NCBI RefSeq assembly: GCF_016093275.1
Contig: NZ_JAEDAK010000009.1
Span: 1 to 64,000, forward strand
Length of the DNA: 64,000 bases
Source of the DNA: Inhella proteolytica
GTDB lineage: Bacteria; Pseudomonadota; Gammaproteobacteria; Burkholderiales; Burkholderiaceae_C
Direction of reading: 5' to 3'
Shown: in pieces, positions 31,816 through 42,512 of the stretch
Layout of the letters: each line of letters opens with the position of its first letter
How positions within the stretch are numbered: position 1 is the stretch's first letter
Translations under genes and position numbers: made by a program
The notes under the pieces: model-generated
The model's input: the letters and a program-made list of their open reading frames with translations, nothing else
Database searches by the model: none
What the model was told of the DNA's origin: nothing

Positions 31816-32493
31816 TCAGCCGATCGGATTGGGGTCGCTCGGCGCTACCGCTGCCGCCGGCGAAGGAGCGCTGGGGGCCACGACCCCCATGGAGATGATG
31901 TGCTTGAGCGCGGCATCCACGCTCATGGCGAGCGGGCGCAGCTGGCTCTTGGGCACCATCAGGAAGAAACCCGAGGTCGGATTGGGCGTGGTGGGCACGT
32001 AGAGCGAGACATGCTCGCTGCCATCGCCCAGCAGCGGCGCCACCTCGGCCGCGGGCTTGCCGGTGACGAAGGCGATCGTCCAGCTGCCGGCGCGCGGGTA
32101 CTCCACCAGCACGGCCTCGCGAAAGGCGTTGCCCTTGCTGGAGAACAGGGTGTCGCTAACCTGCTTGACCGAGCTGTAGATGCTCTTGACGATGGGGATG
32201 CGGTGCATCAACCCATCCCACTGGCGCAACCACCACTGGCCGACGAAATTGGCCACGAACACGCCGGTGGCCAGCAGCAGCAGGGCCAGCACCAGCACGC
32301 CCAGGCCAGGAATCTTGTGCAGCTCGCCCAGGAAGCCGGCCAGGCCGGGTGGGGCGACCTTGGCGGCCGCGCCCAGCACTGCGGCAAAGATGCCATCCAG
32401 CAGACCCAGGACGGCATGTAGCACCCAGACCGTGATGGCCAGGGGCAGCCAGACCAGCAGGCCGGCGATCAGGTATTTGCGCAGCGTGGACAC
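31816..32493 (-). CDS. DUF502 family inner-membrane protein
   Basis: This 225-residue protein has two membrane helices (about 5-30, [21 protein letters not shown] in part, and about 60-90, [22 protein letters not shown] in part). The conserved DUF502 core follows: [30 protein letters not shown] and [14 protein letters not shown]-like [17 protein letters not shown] low-complexity Ala/Pro tail ends the protein. I propose the GTG start at 32493 because AAGGA lies just upstream and the longer frame overlaps fmdB. The biochemical role of DUF502 is not known. It is directly downstream of fmdB. Confidence 0.82.
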   Translation of the reverse strand: MSTLRKYLIAGLLVWLPLAITVWVLHAVLGLLDGIFAAVLGAAAKVAPPGLAGFLGELHKIPGLGVLVLALLLLATGVFVANFVGQWWLRQWDGLMHRIPIVKSIYSSVKQVSDTLFSSKGNAFREAVLVEYPRAGSWTIAFVTGKPAAEVAPLLGDGSEHVSLYVPTTPNPTSGFFLMVPKSQLRPLAMSVDAALKHIISMGVVAPSAPSPAAAVAPSDPNPIG

Positions 32494-32500
32494 GGGTTCC

Positions 32501-32776
32501 TTAATGGCAGCCGGAGCCGCTGCAGGCGGTGCCGCAGCCGGCGGCCGCCGGTGCCGGGGCGGCCTCCGCGGCCGCTGGCGCCGGCGCGCTGGCGCCACCC
32601 TTGAAATCGGTGGCGTACCAGCCCGAGCCCTTGAGCTGGAAGCCGGCAGCCGTCAGCTGCTTGGCGAAGGTGTCGGCGCCACAGGCCGGGCAGGTGCTCA
32701 ACGGGGCGTCAGTCAGCTTTTGCAGCACATCCTTGGCATGGCCACAGGCGCTGCAGCGGTAGGCGTAGATGGGCAT
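32501..32776 (-). CDS. FmdB-family zinc-ribbon protein
   Basis: This 91-residue protein starts with the zinc ribbon MPIYAYRCSACG...CPACG (two CxxC pairs, about residues 8-11 and 33-36) and the FmdB ending GFQLKGSGWYATDF. A Pro/Ala linker follows, then a second cysteine cluster CGTACSGSGCH at the C-terminus that may bind metal. Family members are putative regulators or metal-binding proteins of unproven function. A GGAG lies 8 bp before the start. DUF502 begins 7 bp after its stop. Confidence 0.85.
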   Translation of the reverse strand: MPIYAYRCSACGHAKDVLQKLTDAPLSTCPACGADTFAKQLTAAGFQLKGSGWYATDFKGGASAPAPAAAEAAPAPAAAGCGTACSGSGCH

Positions 32777-32810
32777 GGAACAACTCCGGGAGCGGGCAAA
32801 AAGCCCGCGA

Positions 32811-32845
32811 TTCTAAGAAACCCCCATCCCGCCATGCGGAATGGG
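32811..32845 (-). terminator. Probable terminator of the sodium:solute symporter gene
   Basis: On the minus strand CCCATTCCGC-ATG-GCGGGATGGG (32845-32823, 10-bp stem with one G-T pair) is followed by GGTTTCTTAG. It lies 23 bp after the symporter stop and before the fmdB start. The U-tract is short, so efficiency is uncertain. Confidence 0.5.
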
Positions 32846-32868
32846 CGCAGGCCCGGAACAGATGGGGT

Positions 32869-34332
32869 TCAGGGGTGCGGCTTCAAGTGGTGGTCGACAT
32901 GCTCGTGGCGGTTCGCCAGCCACTGCGGCGCCAGCGAGCCCAGCACCATGCCGAAGAAGGCCGCGATCAGGCCGGCCAGTTGGCCCGGGAAGACCTCGCC
33001 CCAGGTGGTGACCTGCGGGAAGAAGGCGATCCAGGTGCCCACGCCGGCCACCAGCGAGAAGATCGCGCCCTGCGTGCTGGCCCGCGACCAGTACAGGCCG
33101 AACACCAGCGGGATGAAGGCCCCCACCAGCGTGACCTGGTAGGCGGCCGACACCAGCTCGTAGATCGAGGTGCCCTGCATGGCGATGGCGTAGGCCAGCA
33201 CCAGGCCGGCAAAGATGACGATGGTCCAGCGCATCGCCAGCAGCTGCTGCTTGTCCGTCATGCCCGGGCGCATCTGCTTGAGGATGTTCTCGACGAAGCT
33301 GGTGGAAGGCGCCAGCAGCGTGGCCGAGGAGGTGCTCTTGATGGCCGACAGCAGCGCTCCGAAGAACAGGATCTGCATGATCAGCGGCATCTTGCCCATG
33401 ATGAAGGCGGGCAGCACGCGCTGGTAGTCGTTGGCGGCCAGCTCCATCACTTCGTTGCCCATCACCACCACGGCGGCGCTGACGATGAACATCGGCACGA
33501 AGGCGAACAGGATGTAGGCGGTGCCGCCGATCACCGCGCCGCGCTGGGCGGTCTTGGCGTCCTTGGCGGACATCACGCGCTGGAACACGTCCTGCTGGGG
33601 GATCGAGCCCAGCATCATGGTCAGGGCCGCACCGATGAACATCGCCATGTCGGTGAAGCTGGGCTCGGGGAAGAACTTCCACAGGTCCTTCTGGCTCGCC
33701 AGGTCGAGCACCTTGCCGGCGCCGCCAGCCAGGTCGGCCGCGAAGACGGCGATCACGGACAGGCCGACCACCAGCACGATCATCTGGATGAAGTCCGTCC
33801 AGGCCACGGCCAGGAAGCCGCCGATCACCACATAGATCAGCACCGCCAGGGTGCCGATGATCATGCCGGTGGCCGGGCTCATGGCGCCATTGGTCAGCAC
33901 ATTGAAGACCAGACCCAGCGCCGTGATCTGCGCCGCCACCCAGCCCAGGTAGCTGAGGATGATGGCCGCCGAGCAGAACACCTCCACGCCCTTGCCGTAG
34001 CGCTGGCGGTAGAAGTCGCCGATGGTCAGCAGGTTGCGCTGGTAAAGCTTGGCGGCGAAGAACAGACCCACCAGGATCAGGCAGGTGCCGGCGCCGAAGG
34101 GGTCCTCGACGATGGCGCCCAGGCCGCCCTGCACGAACTTGGCGGGGATGCCCATCACCGTCTCGGCACCGAACCAGGTGGCGAAGGTGGTCGTGATCAC
34201 CATCACCAGCGGCAGGCTGCGACCGGCAATCGCGAAGTCCGAGGTGTTCTTGATGCGGGAGCCGGCCCAGACCCCGATGGCCAGGGTGCCGAGCAGGTAC
34301 AGGACGACGAAGACGATCAGCGTGGTGTTCAT
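32869..34332 (-). CDS. Sodium:solute symporter (SSS family)
   Basis: This 487-residue inner-membrane protein starts MNTTLIVFVVLYLLGTLAIG. It has about 13 hydrophobic helices and SSS hallmarks: SDFAIAGRSLPLVMVITTTFATWFG in the first helices (partly quoted), GGFLAVAWTDFIQMIVL and LMLG-like MMLGSIPQQDVFQRVMSAKD, then GALLSAIKSTSSATLLAPS. The SSS family moves sugars, amino acids or organic acids with Na+; nothing nearby fixes the substrate. I chose the start at the first membrane helix; the longer frame has a Cys/Pro-rich stretch without support. It sits between fmdB and ubiB. Confidence 0.88.
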   Translation of the reverse strand: MNTTLIVFVVLYLLGTLAIGVWAGSRIKNTSDFAIAGRSLPLVMVITTTFATWFGAETVMGIPAKFVQGGLGAIVEDPFGAGTCLILVGLFFAAKLYQRNLLTIGDFYRQRYGKGVEVFCSAAIILSYLGWVAAQITALGLVFNVLTNGAMSPATGMIIGTLAVLIYVVIGGFLAVAWTDFIQMIVLVVGLSVIAVFAADLAGGAGKVLDLASQKDLWKFFPEPSFTDMAMFIGAALTMMLGSIPQQDVFQRVMSAKDAKTAQRGAVIGGTAYILFAFVPMFIVSAAVVVMGNEVMELAANDYQRVLPAFIMGKMPLIMQILFFGALLSAIKSTSSATLLAPSTSFVENILKQMRPGMTDKQQLLAMRWTIVIFAGLVLAYAIAMQGTSIYELVSAAYQVTLVGAFIPLVFGLYWSRASTQGAIFSLVAGVGTWIAFFPQVTTWGEVFPGQLAGLIAAFFGMVLGSLAPQWLANRHEHVDHHLKPHP

Positions 34333-34477
34333 GGGCACGGCACCGGGACGGATGGAAAGGCGCCGCGGCTCCCGGGCAGGGGGCGGCGGCGCGGGCGGGA
34401 TTATGGTGGCGGGGGTGGCGCCCGCTTCTAGACCTTTACCCCAAACCCGGTGGGGCCCACGAGGGGGCCGGCGCGCC

Positions 34478-36043
34478 TCAGAGCAGGGGCAGCTGGAACC
34501 AACGCAGCAGCAGCACCGCCGCCACCGCACCACCGGTGAAGCCCAGCAGCGCCCACAGCAGGGACTGCAGCATGCGGTTGGTGCGGCGCAGCTCGTTCAC
34601 CAGCTGCTGCGTGGCCTCGGTCGAGCGCCCGGCGGCCTGCTGCTTGAGGGCGTCGTGCAGCAGGCGCGGCAGCTCGGGCAGGAACTGGGCCAGGCGTGGC
34701 GCTTCCTTTTTCAGCACGCGCGCCAGCGCACGTGCGCCGACCTGCTCGTCCATCCAGCGCTCCAGGAAGGGCTTGGCCGTCGCCCAGAGGTCGAGGTCGG
34801 GGTCAAGCTGGCGGCCCAGGCCTTCGACGTTCAGCAGGGTCTTTTGCAGCAGCACCAACTGGGGCTGGATCTCGACATTGAAGCGGCGCGAGGTCTGGAA
34901 CAGGCGCAGCAGCACCTGGCCGAGCGAGATGTCCTTGAGCGGGCGGTCGAACTGCGGCTCGCAGACGGTGCGGATGGCGGCTTCCAGTGCGTCGATGCGC
35001 GTGTCGGGCGGCACCCAACCCGACTCCACATGCAGCTCGGCCACGCGCTTGTAGTCGCGCCGGAAGAAAGCGACGAAGTTCTGCGCCAGGTAGTCCTTGT
35101 CGAACTCGGAGAGTGTGCCGACGATCCCGAAATCGAGTGCCACATAGCGCTGGAACGTCTCGGGCGCGACGCTGACCAGGATGTTGCCGGGGTGCATGTC
35201 GGCGTGGAAGAAGCCGTCGCGGAACACCTGGGTGAAGAAGATGGTGACGCCGTCGCGCGCCAGCTTCTTGATGTCCACGCCAGCCTCGCGCAGGCCGTCC
35301 ACCTGGCTGATGGGCAGGCCGTGCATGCGCTGCATGACGATCACCTCTGCGGTGCAGAGGTCCCAGATCATCTCGGGCACCATCACCAGGTTCAGCCCGT
35401 CCATATTGCGGCGCAGCTGCGCGGCATTGGCGGCCTCGCGCACCAGGTCGAGCTCGTCATGCAGGTACATGTCGAACTCGGCCACGACCTCGCGCGGCTT
35501 CAGGCGGCGGCCATCGGCGCTGAGGCGCTCGACCCAGGCCGCCAGCGTGCGCAACAGGCCGAGATCGTCTTCGATGATGTCCAGCATGCCCGGGCGCAGC
35601 ACCTTGACGGCGACCTCGCGCCCATCGTGCAGCTGGGCGAAGTGCACCTGGGCAATCGACGCGCTGGCCACCGGTTCGGCGTCGAAGCGCGCGAACAGGG
35701 CCTCGATGGGTTTGGCGAACGCGCGCTCGACCAGGCGGCGGCTCAGCTCCGCCGAGAAGGGTGGCACGCGGTCCTGCAGCTTGGCGAGCTCCTCGGCAAT
35801 GTCGGGCGGCACCAGATCGCGCCGGGTGGAAAGCACCTGGCCAAACTTGACGAAGATCGGCCCCAGACGCTCCAGCGCCAGGCGCAGGCGCACGCCGCGC
35901 GGCTGCTCCCAGCTGCGACCCACGCTCGTGAGCCGGCGCAGCCAGCGCACCCGCTGGTCGGAAAAGCCCGACAGGGCCAGGTCGTCCAGACCGTAGCGGA
36001 CGACGGTCCAGAAGATCAGCGCCAGGCGCAGAAAGCGCCGCAT
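34478..36043 (-). CDS. ubiB: Ubiquinone biosynthesis accessory kinase-like protein UbiB
   Basis: UbiB is an atypical ABC1/ADCK-family ATPase needed for ubiquinone assembly. The 521-residue protein has the family KxGQ motif ([16 protein letters not shown]), the Ala-rich loop [20 protein letters not shown] and the DFG motif (VALDFGIVG). Two hydrophobic helices at the C-terminus (about 485-518, [19 protein letters not shown]) anchor it. The ATG overlaps the ubiJ stop by one base (TGATG). ubiJ-ubiB order is as usual, but ubiE is about 8 kb away. Confidence 0.95.
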   Translation of the reverse strand: MRRFLRLALIFWTVVRYGLDDLALSGFSDQRVRWLRRLTSVGRSWEQPRGVRLRLALERLGPIFVKFGQVLSTRRDLVPPDIAEELAKLQDRVPPFSAELSRRLVERAFAKPIEALFARFDAEPVASASIAQVHFAQLHDGREVAVKVLRPGMLDIIEDDLGLLRTLAAWVERLSADGRRLKPREVVAEFDMYLHDELDLVREAANAAQLRRNMDGLNLVMVPEMIWDLCTAEVIVMQRMHGLPISQVDGLREAGVDIKKLARDGVTIFFTQVFRDGFFHADMHPGNILVSVAPETFQRYVALDFGIVGTLSEFDKDYLAQNFVAFFRRDYKRVAELHVESGWVPPDTRIDALEAAIRTVCEPQFDRPLKDISLGQVLLRLFQTSRRFNVEIQPQLVLLQKTLLNVEGLGRQLDPDLDLWATAKPFLERWMDEQVGARALARVLKKEAPRLAQFLPELPRLLHDALKQQAAGRSTEATQQLVNELRRTNRMLQSLLWALLGFTGGAVAAVLLLRWFQLPLL

Positions 36044-36525
36044 CAGCGCTTCAGCAACTGGCTGAGCGCGGCCTTCAGACCCGCGGCAGCCTGGGCCAGC
36101 ATCTGCGCCGGTGCAGGACCCACGAAGCGGGCGATGTCGTCGGCCGGGTCCCAGCGCAGATTGTCGAACAGCCAATTCACCGCGCCGGCCAGGGCCGCGT
36201 CACCGCGCACGCTGACGCCCTCGCGCTGGCCCTTCAGCGCGGCCAGCGCCGATTGCAGCGGGTTGCTGGCGTCCAGCTCGATGGCCAGCGCGGCCTCACC
36301 GGCCTCCTCGGGCGCCAGGCGCTCGAACAGGCCGGCCGGGGTGATGGCCAGGTGCAGATCGGGCAGCTGCGGCGCCCAGGCGGGTGCCCCGCGCACCGCC
36401 ACACTCAGGCGGCGCCCCACGAAGTCTTTCAGCTTGGCCATGGCCGCGGGTTCACGGCTCATCACATGGTTCAGCCACAGCACCAGCTGCTCCTGCAGGG
36501 CGGGGGCGAAGGGTTCGATCAGCAT
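36043..36525 (-). CDS. ubiJ: Ubiquinone biosynthesis accessory factor UbiJ (SCP2 domain)
   Basis: This 160-residue protein has an SCP2-like lipid-binding domain (about residues 10-115: [38 protein letters not shown]) and a helical tail ([21 protein letters not shown]). UbiJ organises the soluble Ubi complex around lipid intermediates. Its stop shares one base with the ubiB start. Upstream lies a 111-bp gap and then the divergent manC gene, so the polysaccharide genes begin immediately next to it. Confidence 0.9.
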   Translation of the reverse strand: MLIEPFAPALQEQLVLWLNHVMSREPAAMAKLKDFVGRRLSVAVRGAPAWAPQLPDLHLAITPAGLFERLAPEEAGEAALAIELDASNPLQSALAALKGQREGVSVRGDAALAGAVNWLFDNLRWDPADDIARFVGPAPAQMLAQAAAGLKAALSQLLKR

Positions 36526-36636
36526 GCGGGCATTCTAGAAAGCCCCCTGCCCCAGGGGCGGCCTGCGGGCCCGCAATGACCCCTCCACTACGATCGCGGC
36601 CCTGTGCCGCCCTGCGGCAGCTTTCAGCATTCCGCC

Positions 36637-38067
36637 ATGAGCACCCCCCTCGACATCCAGCCGGTCATCATGGCCGGCGGCAGCGGCACGCGGCTGTGGC
36701 CGCTGTCGCGCGCCGGTTACCCCAAGCAATTCCTCGTGCTGTCCGGCAACAGCAGCCTGTTCCAGCAGGCCGCCGAACGCCTGGCCGCGCTGGCCGAACC
36801 GGGCTTGGCCGTGGCCGCTCCGCTGGTGGTGGGCAATGAGGAACACCGCTTTCTGGTGCTGGAACAGCTGCGCGAAGTACGCCTGACGCCTGGTGCCGTG
36901 CTGCTGGAGCCCTGCGGCCGCAACACCGCTCCCGCCGTGACGCTGGCTGCGCTGCAGGCCGCGCTGGAAGGCCGCGACCCGATCCTGGTGGTGACCCCGG
37001 CCGACCAGACGGTGACCGACCCCGCCGCCTTCGCCGCCGCCATGCGCCAGGCGGCCCGCCGAGCTGCCGACGGCAGCCTGGTGGTGCTGGGCGTCACGCC
37101 CGACCGCCCCGAGACGGGCTATGGCTACATCCGCAGCGCCGGCGAGGTGGTGCAGGCTTTCGTGGAAAAGCCCGACCTCCCCACGGCCCAGCGCTATCTC
37201 AGCGAGGGCGGCTACAGCTGGAACGCCGGCATGTTCGTGATGCGCGCCAGCAGCTGGCTCCAGGCCCTGGCCGAGTTCCGCCCCGACATCCTGGCCGCCA
37301 CCGAGGCCGCGTTTGCCCAGCGCCAACAGGACAGCGTGTTCGTGCGTCCGGACAAGACCCTGTTCGCCGCCGTGCCCAGCGAATCGGTGGACTACGCAGT
37401 GATGGAGCGCTGCCCCGGCAGCGCGCATCCGCTGGCCATGGTGCCCTTGAGCGCCGGCTGGAACGACCTGGGCGCCTGGGAAGCCGTCTGGCAGGTGGGC
37501 GAGAAGGACGCCAGCGGCAACGTGACGCGCGGCGACGCCCTGCTTTCCAACTGCCGCAACACCCTGGTGCACGCCGGCTCGCGCCTGGTGGCCGCGGTGG
37601 GCGTGGAGAACGTGATGGTGGTCGAGACGCCGGACGCGGTGCTGGTGATCGACCGCGCGCGCAGCCAGGAGGTCAAGGCCATCGTCGAGCGCCTCCAGAA
37701 GGAAGGCCGCGGCGAGCAGTTGCTGCACCGCAAGGTGCACCGCCCCTGGGGCTGGTACGACGGCATCGACCACGGCGAGCGCTTCCAGGTCAAGCGCATC
37801 CAGGTCAAGCCGGGCGCCTCCTTGAGCCTGCAGATGCACCATCACCGCGCCGAGCATTGGATCGTCGTCAGCGGCACGGCCGAGGTGACGGTGGGCGACA
37901 AGACCACCCTGCTGAGCGAGAACCAGAGCACCTACATCCCGCTGGGCGAGGTGCACCGCCTGGCCAACCCGGGCAAGGTGCCGCTGGAGATCATCGAGGT
38001 GCAGAGCGGCAGCTACCTGGGCGAAGACGACATCGTCCGCTACTCCGACACCTACGGAAGGGCCTGA
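36637..38067 (+). CDS. manC: Mannose-1-phosphate guanylyltransferase / mannose-6-phosphate isomerase
   Basis: This bifunctional 476-residue enzyme makes GDP-mannose for surface polysaccharide. The N-terminal nucleotidyltransferase has [15 protein letters not shown] (about residues 10-24), TPADQTVTD and the product site FVEKPD. The C-terminal type II isomerase cupin has [33 protein letters not shown] and [11 protein letters not shown] chose the ATG at 36637, where the domain starts. rmlB follows after 4 bp, so it leads the manC-rmlBDAC operon. No phosphomannomutase gene is in the window. Confidence 0.95.
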   Translation: MSTPLDIQPVIMAGGSGTRLWPLSRAGYPKQFLVLSGNSSLFQQAAERLAALAEPGLAVAAPLVVGNEEHRFLVLEQLREVRLTPGAVLLEPCGRNTAPAVTLAALQAALEGRDPILVVTPADQTVTDPAAFAAAMRQAARRAADGSLVVLGVTPDRPETGYGYIRSAGEVVQAFVEKPDLPTAQRYLSEGGYSWNAGMFVMRASSWLQALAEFRPDILAATEAAFAQRQQDSVFVRPDKTLFAAVPSESVDYAVMERCPGSAHPLAMVPLSAGWNDLGAWEAVWQVGEKDASGNVTRGDALLSNCRNTLVHAGSRLVAAVGVENVMVVETPDAVLVIDRARSQEVKAIVERLQKEGRGEQLLHRKVHRPWGWYDGIDHGERFQVKRIQVKPGASLSLQMHHHRAEHWIVVSGTAEVTVGDKTTLLSENQSTYIPLGEVHRLANPGKVPLEIIEVQSGSYLGEDDIVRYSDTYGRA

Positions 38068-38071
38068 GGCC

Positions 38072-39127
38072 ATGACGATTCTTGTGACCGGCGGCGCCGG
38101 TTTCATCGGCAGCAACTTCGTGCTCGACTGGCTGGCGCAAAGCCACGAGAAGGTCGTCACGCTCGACGCCCTGACCTACGCCGGCAACCGCGAGAACCTC
38201 GCCAGCCTGAAGGGCGACGAACGCCACCACTTCGTGCATGGCGACATCGGCGATCGCGCCCTGCTCGACCAATTGCTCGCCACCCACCAGCCGCGCGCCA
38301 TCCTTCATTTCGCAGCCGAAAGCCATGTGGACCGCTCCATCCACGGCCCGGGCGCCTTCATCAAGACGAACGTCGAAGGCACCTTCACCCTGCTGGAAGC
38401 GGCGCGCACCTACTGGTCGGGCCTGAGCGAGGACATCAAGGGCGACTTCCGTTTCCTGCATGTCAGCACCGACGAGGTCTACGGCAGCCTGGCACCCGAC
38501 GCCCCAGCCTTCACCGAGACCCACCCCTACGAGCCCAACAGCCCCTACAGCGCCAGCAAGGCTGCCAGCGACCACCTGGTGCGCGCCTGGCACCACACCT
38601 ACGGGCTGCCGGTGCTGACGACCAATTGCAGCAACAACTACGGGCCCTTCCATTTCCCCGAGAAGCTGATCCCGCTGATGATCGTCAACGCGCTGGCGGG
38701 CAAGCCCCTGCCGGTGTATGGCGATGGTCAACAGATCCGCGACTGGCTGTATGTGAAGGATCACTGCAGCGCCATCCGTACCGTACTGGCGCGTGGCCGC
38801 GTGGGCGAGACCTACAACGTCGGCGGCTGGAACGAGAAGGCCAACGTCGACATCGTCCAGACCGTCTGCGCCTTGCTGGACGAGTTGCGCCCGAGCGCCG
38901 AGGGTCCGTACGCGCGCCTGATCACCTACGTCAAGGACCGTCCCGGCCACGACCGCCGCTACGCCATCGACGCCCGCAAGATCGAGCGCGAGCTGGGCTG
39001 GCGCCCGGCCGAGACCTTCGAGACCGGCATCCGCAAGACCGTGCAGTGGTACCTCGACCACCCGGACTGGGTGGCGCGCGTGCAAAGCGGCGCCTATCGC
39101 GACTGGATCGAAACCCAATACGCATGA
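38072..39127 (+). CDS. rmlB: dTDP-glucose 4,6-dehydratase
   Basis: RmlB converts dTDP-glucose to dTDP-4-keto-6-deoxyglucose, step 2 of dTDP-L-rhamnose synthesis. The 351-residue SDR enzyme has the NAD motif [13 protein letters not shown], the [14 protein letters not shown] stretch, the active-site STDEVYG and the YSASKAASD (YxxxK) motif. The family R-P-G-H-D-R-R-Y segment ([13 protein letters not shown]) is intact. It overlaps rmlD by 4 bp (ATGA), which indicates coupled translation. Confidence 0.97.
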   Translation: MTILVTGGAGFIGSNFVLDWLAQSHEKVVTLDALTYAGNRENLASLKGDERHHFVHGDIGDRALLDQLLATHQPRAILHFAAESHVDRSIHGPGAFIKTNVEGTFTLLEAARTYWSGLSEDIKGDFRFLHVSTDEVYGSLAPDAPAFTETHPYEPNSPYSASKAASDHLVRAWHHTYGLPVLTTNCSNNYGPFHFPEKLIPLMIVNALAGKPLPVYGDGQQIRDWLYVKDHCSAIRTVLARGRVGETYNVGGWNEKANVDIVQTVCALLDELRPSAEGPYARLITYVKDRPGHDRRYAIDARKIERELGWRPAETFETGIRKTVQWYLDHPDWVARVQSGAYRDWIETQYA

Positions 39128-39999
39128 AAGTCGTTCTGTTGGGGGCCAAGGGCCAGGTGGGCTGGGAGCTGCAACGGGCCCTGGCGCCGCTGGGCGAGCT
39201 GCTGGCCTGGGACCGCGAGCGCGCCGACCTCGCCAACCCGGAGGCCCTGGCGGCGCAGCTGCGTGCGGTGGCACCGCAGGCCATCGTCAATGCCGCGGCC
39301 TACACCGCCGTGGACAAGGCCGAGAGCGAGCCCGAACTGGCGCAGCGCGTCAACGCCGAGGCGCCAAAGCGCCTGGCGGCGCTGGCAGCCGAGTTGGGCA
39401 TCCCGCTGGTGCACTACAGCACCGACTACGTCTTCGACGGCAGTGGCGATCAGCCGCGCGACGAAGACGCCACCACCGGCCCACTCTCCGTTTACGGCGC
39501 CAGCAAGCTGGCGGGCGAGCAAGGCATCCGCGCCAGCGGCTGCACGCACCTGATCCTGCGCACCTCCTGGGTCTATGCGGCGCGCGGCGGCAACTTCGCC
39601 AAGACCATGCTGCGGCTGGCCGCGGAGCGCGAACAGCTGCGTGTGGTGAACGACCAGATCGGCGCGCCCACCGGCGCCGAGCTGCTGGCCGATGGCGCGG
39701 CCCATGCCTTGCGCAGCCTGCTGGACCAGCCCGAGCGCTCCGGCACCTACCACCTGTGCGCCAGCGGCGAGACGAGCTGGGCCGCGTACGCCCGCTTCGT
39801 CGTCGAACAGGCGCGCGCCAAGGGCCAGGCCCTGCGCTGCCAGGAGGTCCAGGGCATCCCGAGCAGCGACTACCCCACTCCGGCGCGCCGACCGCTCAAT
39901 TCGCGCCTGGACTGCCGCCGCTTTGAATCCACGTTTGGCCTGCGCCTGCCCCATTGGGAGCAAGGCGTGCGCCGCATGCTTGACGAGGTGATCGCATGA
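39124..39999 (+). CDS. rmlD: dTDP-4-dehydrorhamnose reductase
   Basis: RmlD is the last enzyme of dTDP-L-rhamnose synthesis and reduces the 4-keto group with NAD(P)H. The 291-residue protein starts [17 protein letters not shown] and has [27 protein letters not shown] and the [10 protein letters not shown] (YxxxK) motif. The start overlaps the rmlB stop and its own stop overlaps the rmlA start, each by 4 bp. The longer frame beginning inside rmlB is a shadow. Confidence 0.95.
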   Translation: MKVVLLGAKGQVGWELQRALAPLGELLAWDRERADLANPEALAAQLRAVAPQAIVNAAAYTAVDKAESEPELAQRVNAEAPKRLAALAAELGIPLVHYSTDYVFDGSGDQPRDEDATTGPLSVYGASKLAGEQGIRASGCTHLILRTSWVYAARGGNFAKTMLRLAAEREQLRVVNDQIGAPTGAELLADGAAHALRSLLDQPERSGTYHLCASGETSWAAYARFVVEQARAKGQALRCQEVQGIPSSDYPTPARRPLNSRLDCRRFESTFGLRLPHWEQGVRRMLDEVIA

Positions 40000-40880
40000 C
40001 GAGCCATCGCAAGGGCATCATCCTGGCCGGCGGCGCCGGCACGCGCCTGCACCCGGCCACGCTGGCCGTCAGCAAGCAACTGCTGCCGGTGTACGACAAG
40101 CCGATGGTTTACTACCCGCTCAGCACCCTGATGCTGGCGGGCATCCGCGAGGTGCTGCTGATCTCCACCCCGCAGGACACGCCGCGCTTCGAGCAGTTGC
40201 TGGGCGATGGCTCGCAATGGGGCATGAGCATCCGCTACGCGGTGCAGCCCAGCCCCGATGGCCTGGCGCAGGCCTTCCTGATCGGCCGAGACTTCATTGG
40301 CGGTGCGCCCTCCAGCCTGGTGCTGGGCGACAACATCTTCTACGGCCACCACCTGCCCGTGCTGCTGCAGGAGGCCGACGCGCGCCAGCAAGGCGCCTCG
40401 GTGTTCGCGTACCACGTCACCGACCCCGAGCGCTATGGCGTGGTGGCCTTTGACGAGCACAAGCGCGCGGTCTCGATCGAAGAAAAGCCCAAGGCGCCGA
40501 AGAGCAACTACGCCGTCACCGGGCTCTACTTCTACGACACCCAGGTCTGCGACCTGGCGCGCGACCTCAAACCGAGCCCGCGCGGCGAGTTGGAGATCAC
40601 CGACTTGAACGCCCGTTACCTGGCGATGCAGCAGCTCCACGTTTCCATCATGGGCCGTGGCTATGCCTGGCTGGACACCGGCACGCACGACAGTCTGCTC
40701 GAAGCCGGCCAGTTCATCGCCACGCTGGAAAAGCGCCAGGGCCTGAAGGTGGCCTGCCCCGAAGAGATTGCCTATGCCAAGCGCTGGATCGACACCGAAC
40801 AGCTGCTGCGCCTGGCCGCGCCCCTGGCCAAGACGCAGTACGGCCAGTACCTGCAGAGATTGACCCATGAACGTCATTGA
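39996..40880 (+). CDS. rmlA: Glucose-1-phosphate thymidylyltransferase
   Basis: RmlA makes dTDP-glucose from glucose-1-phosphate and dTTP, the first step of the rhamnose pathway. The 294-residue protein has [17 protein letters not shown] (nucleotide-binding loop), [27 protein letters not shown] and the substrate-binding [20 protein letters not shown]. Length is standard. Its 3' end overlaps the start of rmlC by 14 bp. Confidence 0.97.
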   Translation: MTSHRKGIILAGGAGTRLHPATLAVSKQLLPVYDKPMVYYPLSTLMLAGIREVLLISTPQDTPRFEQLLGDGSQWGMSIRYAVQPSPDGLAQAFLIGRDFIGGAPSSLVLGDNIFYGHHLPVLLQEADARQQGASVFAYHVTDPERYGVVAFDEHKRAVSIEEKPKAPKSNYAVTGLYFYDTQVCDLARDLKPSPRGELEITDLNARYLAMQQLHVSIMGRGYAWLDTGTHDSLLEAGQFIATLEKRQGLKVACPEEIAYAKRWIDTEQLLRLAAPLAKTQYGQYLQRLTHERH

Positions 40881-41415
40881 GACCGCCCTGCCCGGCGTGC
40901 TGATCCTGGAGCCCAAGGTCTTCGGCGATGCACGCGGCTTCTTCACCGAGAGCTGGAACGAGGCACGGTTCAACGCCACCGTGGGCAGCACGGTGCGCTT
41001 CGTGCAGGACAACCACAGCCGCTCGGCCAAGGGTGTGCTGCGCGGCTTGCACTTCCAGCGCGCGCCGCACGCCCAGGGCAAGCTGGTGCGCTGCGTGGCC
41101 GGGGCTGTCTTCGATGTCGCAGTCGATCTGCGCCAAGGCAGCGCCACGTTCGGCCGCTGGGTGGGCGTGGAATTGAACGCCGACAACCACCGCCAGCTCT
41201 GGATCCCGGCCGGCTTCGGCCATGGTTTCCTGACCCTGAGCGATTCGGCCGACTTCCTCTACAAGACCACTGACTACTACGCCCCGCAGGCCGAGGGCTG
41301 TGTGCGCTGGGACGATGCAGACATCGGGATCCAGTGGCCCGACGTGGGTGTGGCGCCGATGTTGGCTGAGAAGGACTTGAAGGGTCAGGCCCTGAAGGAC
41401 CTGAGCCCGCTTTGA
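40867..41415 (+). CDS. rmlC: dTDP-4-dehydrorhamnose 3,5-epimerase
   Basis: RmlC epimerises C3 and C5 of the keto-sugar. The 182-residue cupin has [21 protein letters not shown], the catalytic-histidine segment [38 protein letters not shown] and [14 protein letters not shown]. It begins 14 bp inside the end of rmlA. Its stop directly abuts the stop of the convergent epimerase gene with no base between, so no separate terminator is present. Confidence 0.96.
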   Translation: MNVIETALPGVLILEPKVFGDARGFFTESWNEARFNATVGSTVRFVQDNHSRSAKGVLRGLHFQRAPHAQGKLVRCVAGAVFDVAVDLRQGSATFGRWVGVELNADNHRQLWIPAGFGHGFLTLSDSADFLYKTTDYYAPQAEGCVRWDDADIGIQWPDVGVAPMLAEKDLKGQALKDLSPL

Positions 41416-42423
41416 TCAAGCCTTGAAGTAGTCGCGGTACCAGGCGACGAAGTTCTTGATGCCCTGCGGCACCGGCATCGCTGGCTTGAAGCCGGTGGTG
41501 GCCTCCAGCTCCGACACATCGGCATGCGTGGCCGGCACATCGCCCGGCTGCAGATCCATGAAATTCTTCTTGGCCTCCACGCCGATGGCTGCCTCGATGG
41601 CCTCGATGAACTGCATCAGCGTCACCGGGTCGTGGTTGCCGATGTTGAACACGCGATACGGCGCGTTCGAGCGCGCCGGATCGGCCTGGATCGGGTCGTA
41701 GGCAGGGTCCGCCTCGGCCGGGCGATCCAGCACGCGCACCACGCCTTCGGCGATGTCGTCGATGTAGGTGAAGTCGCGCACCATCTGGCCGTGGTTGAAG
41801 ACGTCGATGGCGCGCCCTTCCAGGATGGCCTTGGTGAACAGGAACAACGCCATGTCCGGCCGGCCCCAGGGGCCGTACACCGTGAAGAAGCGCAGGCCCG
41901 TGGTGGGCAGCCGGTAGAGATGGCTGTAGGTGTGTGCCATCAGCTCGTTGGCCTTCTTGGTGGCGGCGTACAGGCTGACCGGGTGGTCCACGCTGTGGTG
42001 CTCACTGAAGGGCATCAGGGTGTTGCCCCCGTACACGCTGGAGCTGGAGGCGTAGACCAGATGCTGGATCTGATGGTGCCGGCAGCCCTCCAGGATGTTC
42101 ATGAAGCCCTGGATGTTGGCGTCGATGTAGGCGTGCGGGTTGGTGAGCGAGTAGCGCACGCCGGCCTGCGCGGCCAGGTGGACGACGCGGTCGAACTTCT
42201 CCGCCGCGAACAGCGCTTCCATGCCGGCGCGGTCCTCCACGCTCAGCTTCACGAAGCGGAAGCCCGGCTGCGGCGTCAGGCGCGCCAAGCGGTCGTGCTT
42301 GAGTTGGGGGTCGTAGTAGTCGTTCAGGTTGTCCAGGCCCAGGACCTCGTCGCCACGTGCCAGCAGGATCTGGCTGACGTGCATGCCAATGAAACCGGCC
42401 GCGCCGGTGACGAGGATCTTCAT
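41416..42423 (-). CDS. NAD-dependent sugar epimerase, UDP-glucuronate 4-epimerase-like
   Basis: This 335-residue extended SDR protein starts [20 protein letters not shown]. It contains [44 protein letters not shown], the YAATKKANE (YxxxK) motif and [20 protein letters not shown], which together match CapI/UDP-glucuronate 4-epimerases (UDP-GlcA to UDP-GalA). GGAG lies 7 bp before the ATG at 42423. It is divergent from wecB and convergent with rmlC, so it is transcribed separately from both. Confidence 0.88.
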   Translation of the reverse strand: MKILVTGAAGFIGMHVSQILLARGDEVLGLDNLNDYYDPQLKHDRLARLTPQPGFRFVKLSVEDRAGMEALFAAEKFDRVVHLAAQAGVRYSLTNPHAYIDANIQGFMNILEGCRHHQIQHLVYASSSSVYGGNTLMPFSEHHSVDHPVSLYAATKKANELMAHTYSHLYRLPTTGLRFFTVYGPWGRPDMALFLFTKAILEGRAIDVFNHGQMVRDFTYIDDIAEGVVRVLDRPAEADPAYDPIQADPARSNAPYRVFNIGNHDPVTLMQFIEAIEAAIGVEAKKNFMDLQPGDVPATHADVSELEATTGFKPAMPVPQGIKNFVAWYRDYFKA

Positions 42424-42512
42424 GGGGAACTCCGCGAACAAGGGGGTCTTGAGGGCGCGGCATTCTCGCCCTGCGCGGAGAATCCGCGCAGCCTTCCCTC
42501 CCCCTGAATCCA

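Noticed and set aside
31765-31821. Intrinsic terminator between DUF502 and aspS
   Set aside because: A GGCTGAGCCCG/CGGGCTCAGCC hairpin exists at the DUF502 stop, but the T-run lies about 15 bases further on instead of next to the stem.
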